From Halosimplex salinum (lineage in GTDB: Archaea; Halobacteriota; Halobacteria; Halobacteriales; Haloarculaceae): a stretch of DNA of 64,000 nt. Position numbers and translations under genes: made by a program. Below are positions 1 to 8,471 of the stretch, piece by piece (position 1 is the stretch's first letter; each line of letters starts with the position of its first letter). The DNA is taken from positions 62,001 to 126,000 of the forward strand of contig NZ_QWGG01000006.1 in the NCBI RefSeq assembly GCF_003730195.1. The letters are read 5' to 3'. Under the pieces are notes generated by a model. That model saw nothing but the letters and a program-made list of their open reading frames with translations, ran no database searches and had not been told where the DNA came from.

Positions 1-415
1 GGTGGGGTTCGACGGTCGACTCCATCCGTTCGCGCGTGTCTGCGAGCGGAAGGTAGGCTCGCTCGCCGTCGACGGCAAGGTCCCAGTGGCGGTTCCCGAC
101 GGCGTGGCCGAGTTCGAGTGCCGTCGTCACCGCCGCCCGGTCGGGATCCGCGACCTCGCCGAAATCGATCGCCATCGCCTCGACGGATTCGAGGGAGACG
201 ACGACCAGCCGGTCCCCGGTACTGAGGACGTCGCCGTCTCGCAACTCGCGGGTGACGACGACGCCGAGGTCCGTTCCGTCGTCGGTGGTCGTACGGAAGC
301 GCGAGCGGCGCCGCTCGGTCCCGTCGACGGCGACCCGGAGCGGGTCGCCCGATTCGACGCGCTCGGCCACCGCCTCGTCGTCGAGCGTCCCGACGAACGC
401 CTCGGCGACGAGCAT
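1..415 (-). CDS. ureE: Urease accessory protein UreE (nickel metallochaperone), 3' end cut by window
   Basis: UreE carries nickel to the urease apoprotein-UreDFG complex in the cytoplasm. The first 138 codons are visible. The N-terminal domain contains a GDRLVVVSLESV-like strand, and the metal-binding domain contains GHAVGNRHW (about residues 108-116), close to the family GHALGNRHW motif. The ATG at 415 overlaps the ureD stop by one base (TGATG), indicating translational coupling. The C-terminal tail, often His-rich in this family, lies outside the window, and ureF would be expected beyond it. The identification rests on the motif plus the operon position. Confidence 0.9.
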   Translation of the reverse strand, partial: MLVAEAFVGTLDDEAVAERVESGDPLRVAVDGTERRRSRFRTTTDDGTDLGVVVTRELRDGDVLSTGDRLVVVSLESVEAMAIDFGEVADPDRAAVTTALELGHAVGNRHWDLAVDGERAYLPLADTRERMESTVEPH

Positions 416-1440
416 CAGGGCCTCCTGGAGTCGGGGGCACCGACGCCGAGCAGTTCGGTCCGCGCCTCGTCCCACGCCGCGCGGAGCGGCGCGGTCACCG
501 TCTCCGCGCGGTGGCCCAGTGCGCGCACGACGCACCCCGCGTCGTTCGGGAGGCGAGTCGCACCGGCGCGGACCGCGTCGTCGCCATCGTCGCCGTCGCC
601 GTGCTCCGCCGAGTCGCCGGCCGCGGTTGCGACCGCGTGCAGTCGGTCGCTCAGGTCCGCGGTGTCGGGGGCGTCGTCATCGGACGGGACAAGCACGTAC
701 AGCGTCCCGAGCACGGCGAACTCGCCCATCACCCCCGCAGCCGACGGGTCCGCGTCGGCGGGCCGGAGGTGCGTCGCGTCGTCGACCAGTAGTTCGCCGT
801 CGCGGCGGACGCGCAGGCGCGAGAGGTACCGCTCGAACGCGAAGCGCTCGCCGCGGGCCAGTCGACCGGGGACGACCACGTCGCCGACGACGGCGCTCGC
901 CTCGGGAGACAGGTCGAGGTCGGTCCTCTGCACGAACCGGGAGTCGGCGTGGAGGATGGTCGGTTCGGGGACGTAGTCGAGGTGGCCGCCAGAACCCACC
1001 GACAGCGACACGTCGGCGGCGGCGTAGTTGTGCTCCATCGAGAGCACCTTCTGGGAGCTCTGGGTGGAGACGTGGGCGACGGCGTCGGCGCCGACCCGCA
1101 CGTCGATGTCGTGGCGGTCGCCCTGCGCCACGCCGCCCGTCGGCGACTGGACGTACACCGTCTCGGCTTCCGGGAGCGGGTCGTGACCGAGCGTCCCGCT
1201 GACGTGGAACGGCGCCCGCGCGAGGTCCCGGACGAGGTTCGTCTCGCCGGCCCCGTCGACCGCGAAGGACAGTTCGAGTCGGCCGTCCTTGCCGGGCGAG
1301 CCCACCGCCGCGGCGGGGACTGACTCGGCGGCGTAGTCGGCGAACGACGGATGCGGTGGCTCCGGGGCTGGTTCCGGGTCCGGTTCTCCGGCTGGTTGTC
1401 CGGCCCCATCTCCGGCGCTCTCGGGTGTGTCGGCCGCCAT
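415..1440 (-). CDS. ureD: Urease accessory protein UreD
   Basis: UreD is the scaffold that binds apo-urease and recruits UreF-UreG during nickel insertion. The protein is 341 aa, longer than the typical ~270-300 aa because of a Pro/Glu/Asp-rich N-terminal extension of about 35 residues. The family core is clear: SPTGGVAQGDRHDIDV and the THVSTQSSQKV-like segment (here AHVSTQSSQKVL), then LDYVPEPTI. It lies between ureG (1 bp gap) and ureE (1 bp overlap) in one minus-strand operon. An acidic Asp/Gly-rich stretch near residue 280 looks like a halophilic surface insertion. Confidence 0.93.
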   Translation of the reverse strand: MAADTPESAGDGAGQPAGEPDPEPAPEPPHPSFADYAAESVPAAAVGSPGKDGRLELSFAVDGAGETNLVRDLARAPFHVSGTLGHDPLPEAETVYVQSPTGGVAQGDRHDIDVRVGADAVAHVSTQSSQKVLSMEHNYAAADVSLSVGSGGHLDYVPEPTILHADSRFVQRTDLDLSPEASAVVGDVVVPGRLARGERFAFERYLSRLRVRRDGELLVDDATHLRPADADPSAAGVMGEFAVLGTLYVLVPSDDDAPDTADLSDRLHAVATAAGDSAEHGDGDDGDDAVRAGATRLPNDAGCVVRALGHRAETVTAPLRAAWDEARTELLGVGAPDSRRP

Positions 1441-1441
1441 C

Positions 1442-2065
1442 TCAGGCGAACAGCACTCCGTCGCTGACGTGCTTCTGTACCTGTTCGACGCCCTCGCCGG
1501 CCTTGCAGTTCGTGAAGACGAACGGGCCGTCGCGCACCGCGTCGGCGTCGGCCTCCAGCACGCCCAGATCCACGTCGACGTGTGGGGCCAGATCCGTCTT
1601 GTTGATCACGAGCAGGTCGCACTCGACGACGCCGGGACCGCGCTTGCGCGGGATGTCCTCGCCCTCGGCCACGCTGATGACGTACAGCGAGTAGTCGGCG
1701 AGTTCGGGGTTGAACGTCGCGGCGAGGTTGTCGCCGCCGCTCTCGACGATCACCAGGTCGAGATCCGGGTGGTCGGCGAGGAAGTCGTCGATCTGCGCGA
1801 GGTTCATCGACGGATCCTCGCGGATGCCGGTGTGGGGGCAGGCACCCGTCTCGACGCCGGCCACGAGGTCCTCGGGGACGACGCCGGCGAAGCGCTCGCG
1901 CAGGGCGTCGGCGTCCTCCTGCGTGAGCACGTCGTTGGCGATGACGCCCACGTTCAGGCCGGCGTCCCGGAGTCGGGGGACGAGTTCGGAGACGAGCGCG
2001 GTCTTGCCCGATCCCACGGGGCCGCCGATGCCGACCGTCGCCACGTCGCGGTGGGTGAGGCTCAC
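1442..2065 (-). CDS. ureG: Urease accessory GTPase UreG
   Basis: UreG is a SIMIBI-class GTPase that couples GTP hydrolysis to nickel delivery into urease. The 207 aa length is normal. The P-loop GGPVGSGKT spans residues 14-22, the nickel-binding CPH motif is at 76-78 ([15 protein letters not shown]), and NKTD provides the guanine-specificity motif. The ATG at 2065 overlaps the stop of ureA by 4 bases (ATGA), so the two are translationally coupled. No His-rich N-terminus is present, unlike some bacterial UreG proteins. Confidence 0.97.
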   Translation of the reverse strand: MSLTHRDVATVGIGGPVGSGKTALVSELVPRLRDAGLNVGVIANDVLTQEDADALRERFAGVVPEDLVAGVETGACPHTGIREDPSMNLAQIDDFLADHPDLDLVIVESGGDNLAATFNPELADYSLYVISVAEGEDIPRKRGPGVVECDLLVINKTDLAPHVDVDLGVLEADADAVRDGPFVFTNCKAGEGVEQVQKHVSDGVLFA

Positions 2066-2451
2066 GAGTCGGCCTCCGCGCCGTCCGACGCTCCGCCGTC
2101 GGTCGCGGCCTCCTCCGGGGCGTCACCGGACGATTCCGCCGCGTCCGTCGACCGGATCGGGTCGTGGACGGTGACGAGCTTCGTCCCGTCGGGGAAGACG
2201 GGCTCGACCTGTATCATGTCGACCATCTCGGGGACCCCCGGCATCACGTCGTTGGGGTCGAGCAACTGGGTGGCCTCGGCACGGATCTCGGCCACGTCCC
2301 AGCCGTCGCGGGCGCGCTCGACGCACCAGTCGGAGATGTAGGCGACCGCCTCGGGGTGGTTCAGCCTGACGCCGCGCTCGCGGCGGCGGCGGGCGAGCTC
2401 TGCGGCCATGAAGACCGTCAACCGCTCCTCCTCTTTCGGCGTTAAGTTCAT
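2062..2451 (-). CDS. ureA: Urease gamma subunit
   Basis: This is the small structural subunit of urease (urea to ammonia plus carbamate). It opens with [23 protein letters not shown] and contains the family segment [12 protein letters not shown]. The usual gamma subunit is ~100 aa; here there are 129 aa, and the extra ~25 residues form an acidic Ala/Asp/Glu-rich C-terminal tail (from about residue 105). It lies 10 bp after ureC and overlaps ureG by 4 bases. The order B-C-A-G-D-E is the haloarchaeal arrangement rather than the bacterial A-B-C order. Confidence 0.96.
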   Translation of the reverse strand: MNLTPKEEERLTVFMAAELARRRRERGVRLNHPEAVAYISDWCVERARDGWDVAEIRAEATQLLDPNDVMPGVPEMVDMIQVEPVFPDGTKLVTVHDPIRSTDAAESSGDAPEEAATDGGASDGAEADS

Positions 2452-2461
2452 TCTGAGACTC

Positions 2462-4231
2462 CTAGAGCATGTACCGCTGTGCGAGTGGCAGCTCCTCGCT
2501 CGGTTCGCAGGCGACGACCTCGCCGTCGACTTTCACCTCGAACGTCTCGGGGTCGATCTCGACGTCGTCGGGGCAGTAGTCGTTGTAGTGCATGTCGTCC
2601 TTCCCGGGCGTCCGAGCGCCCGAGACGGGGACGACCGGGGTGTCGAGGCCGTACTGCTCGCCGACGCCTGCGTCGGCCGCGGCCTGACTGACGAACGAGA
2701 GGGAAAGGGCGTGTTTCGCCTTCCCGATGGCGCCGGCGCGCGGCCGCTGTTTGATGGGCTCGCAGGTCATCAGCGAGCCGTTGGCTTCGCCCATCTCCGA
2801 GTAGGCCGGGAATCCGCCCTTGAACGTCATCTCGGGCTTGATCCCGAAGAACGCGGGGGCCCACAGCACCACGTCGGCGAGGTTTCCGGGTTCGAGCGTC
2901 CCGACGTAGTCGTCGATACCCGCGGAGATGGCGGGGTTGACGGTGTACTTCGCGAGGTAACGCTTGACGCGGAAGTTGTCGGCCTCGGGGTGAGTGTCGG
3001 CCTCCTCGTGAGTCGGAGACGAACGAGGGCTCGACGAGCTCCGCTCGTCGGTGGCCTCGTCCTCCGGCAGGGGCCCGCGCTGGGACTTCATCTTCGAGGC
3101 GGTCTGCCAGGTGCGGGAGATCACCTCGGCCTGCCGGCCCATCGCCTGCGAGTCGGAGGTCATCATCGAGATGGCGCCCTCGTCGTGGAGCACGTCCTCG
3201 GCGCCGATGGTCTCGGCGCGGACGCGGGACTCGGCGAAGGCCACGTCCTCGGGCACGTCGGGGTTGAGGTGGTGACACACCATCACCATGTCCAGGTGCT
3301 CGTCGAACGTGTTCACCGTGTAGGGCATCGAGGGGTTCGTCGAGGAGGGGAGCATGTTCGACTGGCCGACCATCTCCATGATGTCCGGCGCGTGCCCGCC
3401 GCCCGCGCCCTCGATGTGGAACAGGTGCATCGTCCGCCCGTCCACGGCGGCGAAGGTGTTCTCGACGAACCCTGCCTCGTTGAGCGTGTCCGTGTGCATG
3501 CACACCTGCACGTCTTCTTCCTCGGCGACGTCGAGGCAGGTGTCGATGGCGTTGGGCATCGACCCCCAGTCCTCGTGGAGTTTCAGCCCGCAGGCGCCGG
3601 CCGCGACCTGTTCGCGCAGGGGGCCGGGCTTCGAGGCGTTGCCCTTGCCGTAGAAGCCGACGTTGACCGGCCACTCCTCGGCGGCCTGCAGGAAGCGCTC
3701 GATGTTCTCGGGGCCGGTCGTGGTGGTGGTCGCGCCGCCGCCGTAGCCGCCGCCGAGCATCGTCGTGATCCCCGACGCGAGCGCGTGCTCCGGCAACTGC
3801 GCGGAGTTGAAGTGGACGTGGATGTCCAGCCCGCCGGGGGTCGCGATCTTCCCCTCCGCCGGGTAGACGTCGGTGGAGGGACCGACGACCATGTCGACGC
3901 CGTCCATCGTGTCCGGGTTGCCGGCCTTGCCGATCCCTGCGATCTCGCCGTCGCGGATGCCGACGTCGGCCGCGACGATCCCGAGGACGGGGTCCATCAC
4001 GAGCGCGTTCGTCAGCACCCAGTCCAGCGCGCCCTCCGCCTGTGTCGTGCCCGGAGACATCCCGAGGCCGTCCCGGAGCGTCTTCCCGCCGCCGAACACC
4101 GCCTCGTCGCCGGGCGTTCGGAGGTCCGCCTCGACCTCGACGAACAGTTCGGTGTCGCCGAGTCGGACCCTGTCGCCCGTCGTCGGTCCGTACAGTTCGG
4201 CGTACGCCTCCCGGTCGACCTCGCGGGTCAC
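2462..4231 (-). CDS. ureC: Urease alpha (catalytic) subunit
   Basis: This is the catalytic subunit with the bi-nickel centre. All key residues are present: HVH at 138/140, the carbamylated lysine K217 in [10 protein letters not shown]246 (MHTDTLNE), H272 (FHIEG), D360 (MTSD), and the flap Cys319-His320 (VCHHL). The length is 589 aa against ~567-570 in bacteria. The difference is mostly an insert of about 22 residues (roughly 391-413, Ser/Glu/Asp-rich) between QRGPLPE and DNFRVKRY, a segment that is normally short. The start overlaps ureB by 4 bases. See the separate entry for the insert. Confidence 0.98.
   Translation of the reverse strand: MTREVDREAYAELYGPTTGDRVRLGDTELFVEVEADLRTPGDEAVFGGGKTLRDGLGMSPGTTQAEGALDWVLTNALVMDPVLGIVAADVGIRDGEIAGIGKAGNPDTMDGVDMVVGPSTDVYPAEGKIATPGGLDIHVHFNSAQLPEHALASGITTMLGGGYGGGATTTTTGPENIERFLQAAEEWPVNVGFYGKGNASKPGPLREQVAAGACGLKLHEDWGSMPNAIDTCLDVAEEEDVQVCMHTDTLNEAGFVENTFAAVDGRTMHLFHIEGAGGGHAPDIMEMVGQSNMLPSSTNPSMPYTVNTFDEHLDMVMVCHHLNPDVPEDVAFAESRVRAETIGAEDVLHDEGAISMMTSDSQAMGRQAEVISRTWQTASKMKSQRGPLPEDEATDERSSSSPRSSPTHEEADTHPEADNFRVKRYLAKYTVNPAISAGIDDYVGTLEPGNLADVVLWAPAFFGIKPEMTFKGGFPAYSEMGEANGSLMTCEPIKQRPRAGAIGKAKHALSLSFVSQAAADAGVGEQYGLDTPVVPVSGARTPGKDDMHYNDYCPDDVEIDPETFEVKVDGEVVACEPSEELPLAQRYML
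2993..3061 (-). other. Low-complexity in-frame insert inside ureC
   Basis: This stretch encodes about 22 extra residues ([20 protein letters not shown] and a few more) in a normally short loop just before the conserved [13 protein letters not shown] strand of UreC. The DNA is a 69-bp, roughly inverted-repeat-like stretch (CTCGT ... ACGAACGAG). Codon use is compatible with translation and the frame is kept on both sides. The boundaries are approximate. Confidence 0.6.
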
Positions 4232-4650
4232 GGTTCGTCCTCCGTCGATTTGTCCGCAAGTTTCCCGGCCTGCGAGGGGATGCCGCCGAACCCCTGTCGT
4301 TCGGCCCGCTCGACGGCCGCGGCGGCGTCGCCGTCGACGCTCCCGTTCACGAGCCCGTTCATCCCGTGGGCGACGCGCTTGCCGCCGATGTCCACGAGTT
4401 CGACCGTCTGCTCGTCGCCGGGTTCGAACCTGACGGCGGTGCCGGCGGGGACGTTCAGGCGCATCCCGAAGGCGGCCTCGCGGTCGAACTCCAGCGCGGC
4501 GTTGGCCTCGAAGAAGTGGAAGTGAGACCCAACCTGTACCGGTCGGTCGCCCGCGTTCCCGACCGTCACCTCGGCCGTCTCGCGGCCCTCGTTGATCGTC
4601 ACGGTCCCCTCGCCCGGGACCACTTCCCCGGGCACGAGGTCATCAGGCAC
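4228..4650 (-). CDS. ureB: Urease beta subunit
   Basis: This is the first gene of the operon and a structural subunit of urease. The family core is visible: [39 protein letters not shown] and the [20 protein letters not shown] block. The 140 aa length is slightly above the ~105-125 usual because of an acidic/Lys C-terminal tail ending KSTEDEP. The start is a GTG at 4650, preceded by GGAGTGA about 9 bases upstream, a fair ribosome binding site. The promoter must lie in the 4651-4950 region. Confidence 0.95.
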   Translation of the reverse strand: MPDDLVPGEVVPGEGTVTINEGRETAEVTVGNAGDRPVQVGSHFHFFEANAALEFDREAAFGMRLNVPAGTAVRFEPGDEQTVELVDIGGKRVAHGMNGLVNGSVDGDAAAAVERAERQGFGGIPSQAGKLADKSTEDEP

Positions 4651-4944
4651 GCTTGGTCACTCCGTGAGTGGGCATTCGTTTCGTTTCTCCCGTCTGAACT
4701 ACCGGTTCGTAATCCATCTATCGACGACGTTGCGAGCTTTCGGGTAAAGCGCTACCGCTCAGCGAAAATATCGCGACGACCTGCCTGATCGGTGGTGGAA
4801 CGATCAGTTTTCGCCGGAATAGAACACACATCACAACGATCGTCCGCCTCGGGTTCGGTGCGGTCCGTCGAGACCTTCGACGGCCGTCACAAGGATTGCG
4901 CGACTACGAAGTTATTTGACGCTCGTGGATGAACGGTCGGTGAA
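4651..4944. promoter_or_regulatory. Divergent intergenic region between ureB and the ureH leader
   Basis: This ~290-bp gene-free stretch separates the urease operon from the nickel permease. It is clearly AT-richer than its neighbours around 4670-4830. Visible elements are a near-palindrome GCGAAAATATCGC near 4758-4770 (candidate operator or TATA element for ureB) and a second AT-rich patch (TTTTCGCCGGAATAG) near 4809-4823. No open reading frame with haloarchaeal character was found. Which element drives ureB cannot be decided from sequence alone. Confidence 0.5.
4912..4917 (+). promoter_or_regulatory. TATA box for the ureH leader transcript
   Basis: TTATTT is centred 31 bp before the ATG at 4945, the usual archaeal TATA-to-start distance for a near-leaderless mRNA. 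Confidence 0.5.
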
Positions 4945-5004
4945 ATGAAAACGTTCGACAACTCCGTTCGGAGTCGCGCGGACCGCGCGGAGGCGCGGCG
5001 ATGA
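4945..5004 (+). CDS. 19-aa leader ORF overlapping the ureH start
   Basis: ATG at 4945 opens a 19-codon frame (MKTFDNSVRSRADRAEARR) whose TGA (5002-5004) overlaps the ATG of ureH (5001) as ATGA. A TATA box lies 31 bp upstream, so the predicted mRNA begins at or just before this ATG. A GGAGG motif inside the ORF (4989-4993) sits 7 bases before the ureH start. The peptide is basic and Arg-rich, unlike haloarchaeal proteins, so the act of translation may matter more than the product. It could also simply be untranslated leader. Confidence 0.4.
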   Translation: MKTFDNSVRSRADRAEARR

Positions 5005-5849
5005 GTGCGCCGCTCTGGGGCGCACTGGCGACTGCCGGTATCCTCGGTGTCACCCACGCGATCGAACCGGACCACGTGGCCGGCATCTCGTCGGTCACGA
5101 GCCAGTACGGCGACTCGCGGCTGTCGGCGCTCGTCGGCGCCTGCTTCAGCCTGGGTCACGTCGCGCTCGTGGTCGTCTGGCTCGTCGGCGGGTATCTCGT
5201 CCTCGGGCGGACGGAGTACCCCGCCGTCTTCGACAGAGTCGGGACGGTCGGCGTCGCCGTCCTCCTCGGCGCCCTCGGCGCGGCGATGGCCGTCGGCGGT
5301 CTCCGGTCGATCCGCCACACGCACGCCCACGAACACGACGGCGAGGTCCACGCTCACTCTCACCTCCACCTGCCGTTCGTCGGGAGCGACCACGACCACT
5401 CCGAGGAGCCGGTGGACCACTCACACGACGACGGCGGCGTCGCGCATACGCACGACGGAGCACGCTACGACTTCGAACGGACGGTCGAGACGGACTCGTC
5501 CGGCGGCGACGACCGCACGGAGGGAGTCGTGCCCCACGGACACGGCCACGGCGTCGGCGCGTATCTGAAGACCGGCGTCGTCGGGGCGCTGTTCACGCTC
5601 TCGCCGCCGCTCTCGATGATCCTCTTCGCGTCGACGCTGTTCCCCGACTACGGCGGCGGCGTCGTCGCGCTCGCGGTGGCCGCCTACGCCGTCTCGATCA
5701 CGGCGACCATGAGCGCTATCGGCGCCGGCGTCGGCACGCTGTTCGGCGCGGCCGCGGTCAGCCCCCGTCTCCACGCCGGCGCGCGCGTGCTCGGCGGCGT
5801 CGTCGTCGCCGGGTTCGCCGTCTCGCTGCTCCCCGGGACGATTCTCTGA
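5001..5849 (+). CDS. ureH: UreH/NicO-type nickel permease
   Basis: This multi-pass membrane protein (about 6 helices, 282 aa) is expected to import nickel for urease. The first helix carries HAIEPDH (residues 19-25), matching the HX4DH signature of nickel/cobalt permeases, and the second carries FSLGHVALV. A His/Asp-rich hydrophilic loop (about residues 105-185) with repeated HAH, HDH and HGH motifs probably binds metal. It sits beside the urease operon and before the urea importer. The start is supported by GGAGG 7 bases upstream. Confidence 0.88.
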   Translation: MSAPLWGALATAGILGVTHAIEPDHVAGISSVTSQYGDSRLSALVGACFSLGHVALVVVWLVGGYLVLGRTEYPAVFDRVGTVGVAVLLGALGAAMAVGGLRSIRHTHAHEHDGEVHAHSHLHLPFVGSDHDHSEEPVDHSHDDGGVAHTHDGARYDFERTVETDSSGGDDRTEGVVPHGHGHGVGAYLKTGVVGALFTLSPPLSMILFASTLFPDYGGGVVALAVAAYAVSITATMSAIGAGVGTLFGAAAVSPRLHAGARVLGGVVVAGFAVSLLPGTIL

Positions 5850-6056
5850 CTGCGTCGAATTTCCTCGCTCCTTCTGATCGCCCGTCCACTGCCACGCTCC
5901 GCGGGAGTCCGTCCGGCGACCCGTCCGAACCCGCTCTCCCGCTGTCTTCTCTCAGAACACCATATTTCCACTATTGTAGCCAATTTCGTTCGAAGTTCTA
6001 CTATTTTCGCCCCTTCCTAACATGTCCTAATATTCAAGCCGGGTGTCTTGGACATC

Positions 6057-6064
6057 TATAATAC
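6057..6064 (+). promoter_or_regulatory. TATA box upstream of urtA
   Basis: TATAATAC is the best TATA match in this region, immediately after the ATGTCC/GGACAT inverted repeat. Transcription would start near 6088, about 125 nt before the urtA ATG. Confidence 0.45.
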
Positions 6065-6173
6065 GAGAGTGCAAACCCTTATTTACCGTCTACAAAATCG
6101 AAGGAATGTACGCATATGATGGACGCTCGTGCGGATATATTCCGGTACAGTGGTGGAAATAGTGACGTTTCGG

Positions 6174-6189
6174 TCGGTATCGATACCGA
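6174..6189. promoter_or_regulatory. 16-bp perfect palindrome before urtA
   Basis: TCGGTATCGATACCGA reads the same on both strands and ends 24 bp before the urtA start. It may be a dimeric-regulator operator or a leader hairpin; neither is proven. Confidence 0.45.
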
Positions 6190-6213
6190 TCGTAACTTCG
6201 GAGGTGCGGGCGA

Positions 6214-7527
6214 ATGAGCCGCGACGGGATCAGTCGGCGAAAGTTCGTCACGGCCGGCGGGGCGGCGCTGGTCTCCGGACTCGCGGGTTGTTCGGGCGGC
6301 GAGGCCAGCGACGGGGCGACGACGGACACGATGAGCAGCGCGGACACGGTGAAGATCGGAGTACTGGAGGACCAGTCGGGCAACTTCGCGCTCGTCGGCG
6401 ACCCCAAACACAAGGCGTCGATGCTCGCCATCCAGGAGATCAACAACGACGGCGGCATCGACGGGAAGGAGATCGAACCGGTCACGCGCGACCCGCAGTC
6501 GGACAACCAGCGCTACCAGGAGCTCACCCGCGAGTTCATCAACGAGGAGGAGGTCGACGCGCTCTGGGCGGGCTACTCCTCGGCGACGCGCGAGGCGATC
6601 CGGCCGATCATCAACCGCAACGAACAGCTGTACTTCTACACGACCCAGTACGAGGGCGGCGTCTGCGACGAGACCACCTTCGCGATGGGACCGACGGCCC
6701 GCCAGCAGCTCGGGACCGTCCTCCCGTACCTCGTCGAGGAGTACGGCCCGGAGATATACACGATCGCCGCGGACTACAACTTCGGCCAGCTCTCGGCCGA
6801 CTGGGTGAAGGTCCTCGCGAACGAGAACGACGCCGAGGTGCTCGACGAGGAGTTCATCCCGCTCAGCGAGTCCAGTTTCGGCTCGGTCATCAACAACATC
6901 CAGGACGCCGACCCCGACTTCGTGATGTCGATGCTCGTCGGCGCGAACCACACCTCCTTCTACGAGCAGAAGGCCTCCGCGGGGCTGGATATCCCCATCG
7001 GCACGTCGACGGCGATGGCGCAGGGGTACGAACACGAGCGACTCGACGCGCCGGCGATGGCCAACATCTACGCCGGCGTCAACTACATGCAGGAGGTCCC
7101 GACGACGAGCAACACCGAGGACGGCGGGTTCGTCGACCGCTACTTCGAGAAGTACCCCGACGCCCCCTACCTCAACGAGGAGGCCGAGACGAACTACTTC
7201 TCGACGTACATGTACAAGGAGGCCGTCGAGCAGGCCGGGACGCTCGAACAGCCCGAAGTCGTCGAGGCGCTCGAATCGGGCATCAGCCTCGGCACGGAGC
7301 GTGCGCCGGAAGCGCCCGAGGGCGAGGAGGTCACCCTCGACGGCGCGACCCACCACGTCGACCACCACATGTGGGTGCTCCGGGCGGACGAGGAGCACAA
7401 CGTCGAGGCGGTGGAGAACCGCAAGGTCCCCGAGCAGTTCCTCTCGGAGACGGTCGGCTGTGACCTGCGCGAGGAGTCCGAACAGACCCAGTACACGCCG
7501 GTCGACTACTACGAGGAGGCCGAGTAG
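6214..7527 (+). CDS. urtA: Urea ABC transporter, substrate-binding lipoprotein (UrtA)
   Basis: This is an extracellular receptor that hands urea to UrtBC. The N-terminus has a twin-arginine motif (SRRKFVTAG) followed by the lipobox LAGC, so the protein is Tat-exported and lipid-anchored. The body is a type I periplasmic-binding fold with UrtA-like blocks (LAIQEINNDGGIDGKEIE, TTQYEGGVCDETTF, ADYNFGQLSADW). It has 437 aa, the normal range. It heads a tight five-gene operon with permeases and two ATPases. A branched-chain amino-acid or short amide ligand is the alternative, but the adjacent urease favours urea. Confidence 0.88.
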   Translation: MSRDGISRRKFVTAGGAALVSGLAGCSGGEASDGATTDTMSSADTVKIGVLEDQSGNFALVGDPKHKASMLAIQEINNDGGIDGKEIEPVTRDPQSDNQRYQELTREFINEEEVDALWAGYSSATREAIRPIINRNEQLYFYTTQYEGGVCDETTFAMGPTARQQLGTVLPYLVEEYGPEIYTIAADYNFGQLSADWVKVLANENDAEVLDEEFIPLSESSFGSVINNIQDADPDFVMSMLVGANHTSFYEQKASAGLDIPIGTSTAMAQGYEHERLDAPAMANIYAGVNYMQEVPTTSNTEDGGFVDRYFEKYPDAPYLNEEAETNYFSTYMYKEAVEQAGTLEQPEVVEALESGISLGTERAPEAPEGEEVTLDGATHHVDHHMWVLRADEEHNVEAVENRKVPEQFLSETVGCDLREESEQTQYTPVDYYEEAE

Positions 7528-7529
7528 GG

Positions 7530-8471
7530 ATGGTCAACGGGCTTAACCTCGCGTTTCAGTTCCTCGATAGCTTCGCGTTCGTCGTGCTCGCGGCGGCGGG
7601 GTTGGCCATCATCTTCGGGATCATGGGCGTCATCAACCTCGCGCACGGGGAGTTCATCCTCGTGGGCGCGTACGCGACGACCGTCTCCGCGACCTCCCTG
7701 GGCCTCCCGCTCCCCCTGGCGATGGCCGCCGGCGTGCTGGTGACGGCGCTGTTCGGCGTCGTCGTCGAGCGGGTGATCATCTCGGGGTTCGTCCCCAACT
7801 GGATCGGCCAGCGGACGGTCGGTCGCGACCTCGTCGAGCCGCTGTACGACCGACTCGCCGACTCGATGGTCGCCACCTTCGGCCTCAGCCTGATCATGGT
7901 GCAGGGCGCCCGGATCCGGTTCGGCAACTCGATCGACCAGATCGCGACGCCGTTCGGCAACGTCGCCTACGGCGAGTTCTCCTACTCGACGTACCGCCTC
8001 GTCCTGGCCGGTGTCAGTGTCGCGCTCCTCGTCGTCGTGTACTACGTGTTCACCCGCACCGACTTCGGGACGCGCGTCCGCGCGACGATGGCCGACGAAC
8101 AGACCGCCCGCGCGCTCGGCGTCGACACCGACCGGACGTACATGCTCACGTTCGGCATCGGTTCCGGGCTCGCCGGACTGACGGGGGCGCTCTTCGCGCC
8201 GGTCCTCTCGATGCAGCCGACGCTCGGGAGCCAGTTCCTCGTCGAGGCGTTCGTCGCCGTCGTCGTCGGCGGCCCGAGCGTCGTGCTCGGGACGGCGCTG
8301 TCGGGCGGGGTGCTCGGCGCCGTCAACGCGACGGTCACCAACCTCACCGACTCGACGACGTTCGGCCGCATCGCGCTCCTGTTGACGGCGATCCTCGCGC
8401 TCCGGTTCCTGCCGGACGGGATCACCGGGTTCGTCGAGCGGGTTCGCACCCGCCGCGAGGAGGGCGAGTAG
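7530..8471 (+). CDS. urtB: Urea ABC transporter permease UrtB
   Basis: This is a LivH-type inner-membrane permease of 313 aa with about 8 hydrophobic segments. The typical opening AGLAIIFGIMGVINLAHGEF (about residues 22-41) is present, as is the cytoplasmic coupling segment around VRATMADEQTARALGV. It starts with ATG 2 bases after the urtA stop. It lacks the long N-terminal extension of some bacterial UrtB proteins. It partners with UrtC in the membrane. Confidence 0.9.
   Translation: MVNGLNLAFQFLDSFAFVVLAAAGLAIIFGIMGVINLAHGEFILVGAYATTVSATSLGLPLPLAMAAGVLVTALFGVVVERVIISGFVPNWIGQRTVGRDLVEPLYDRLADSMVATFGLSLIMVQGARIRFGNSIDQIATPFGNVAYGEFSYSTYRLVLAGVSVALLVVVYYVFTRTDFGTRVRATMADEQTARALGVDTDRTYMLTFGIGSGLAGLTGALFAPVLSMQPTLGSQFLVEAFVAVVVGGPSVVLGTALSGGVLGAVNATVTNLTDSTTFGRIALLLTAILALRFLPDGITGFVERVRTRREEGE

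Larger units (their letters stand above)
5850..6213. promoter_or_regulatory. Long upstream region of the urt operon
   Basis: This 364-bp gene-free stretch becomes strongly AT-rich from about 5960. It holds an inverted repeat ATGTCC (6022-6027) / GGACAT (6050-6055) directly before a TATA box (TATAATAC, 6057-6064). A second TATA-like CTTATTTACC (about 6077-6086) follows, then a perfect 16-bp palindrome (6174-6189). The urtA ribosome site GGAGGTG is at 6201-6207. The predicted 5' leader is ~100 nt or more, unusual in haloarchaea, and suggests regulation of urea uptake, for example by nitrogen status (inference). Confidence 0.6.

Noticed and set aside
2408-4525. Long open frame of about 705 codons on the plus strand across ureC/ureB
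   Set aside because: It is antisense to ureC and ureB, is Arg/Val/His-rich with no motif, and only exists because GC-rich codons avoid stops on the opposite strand.
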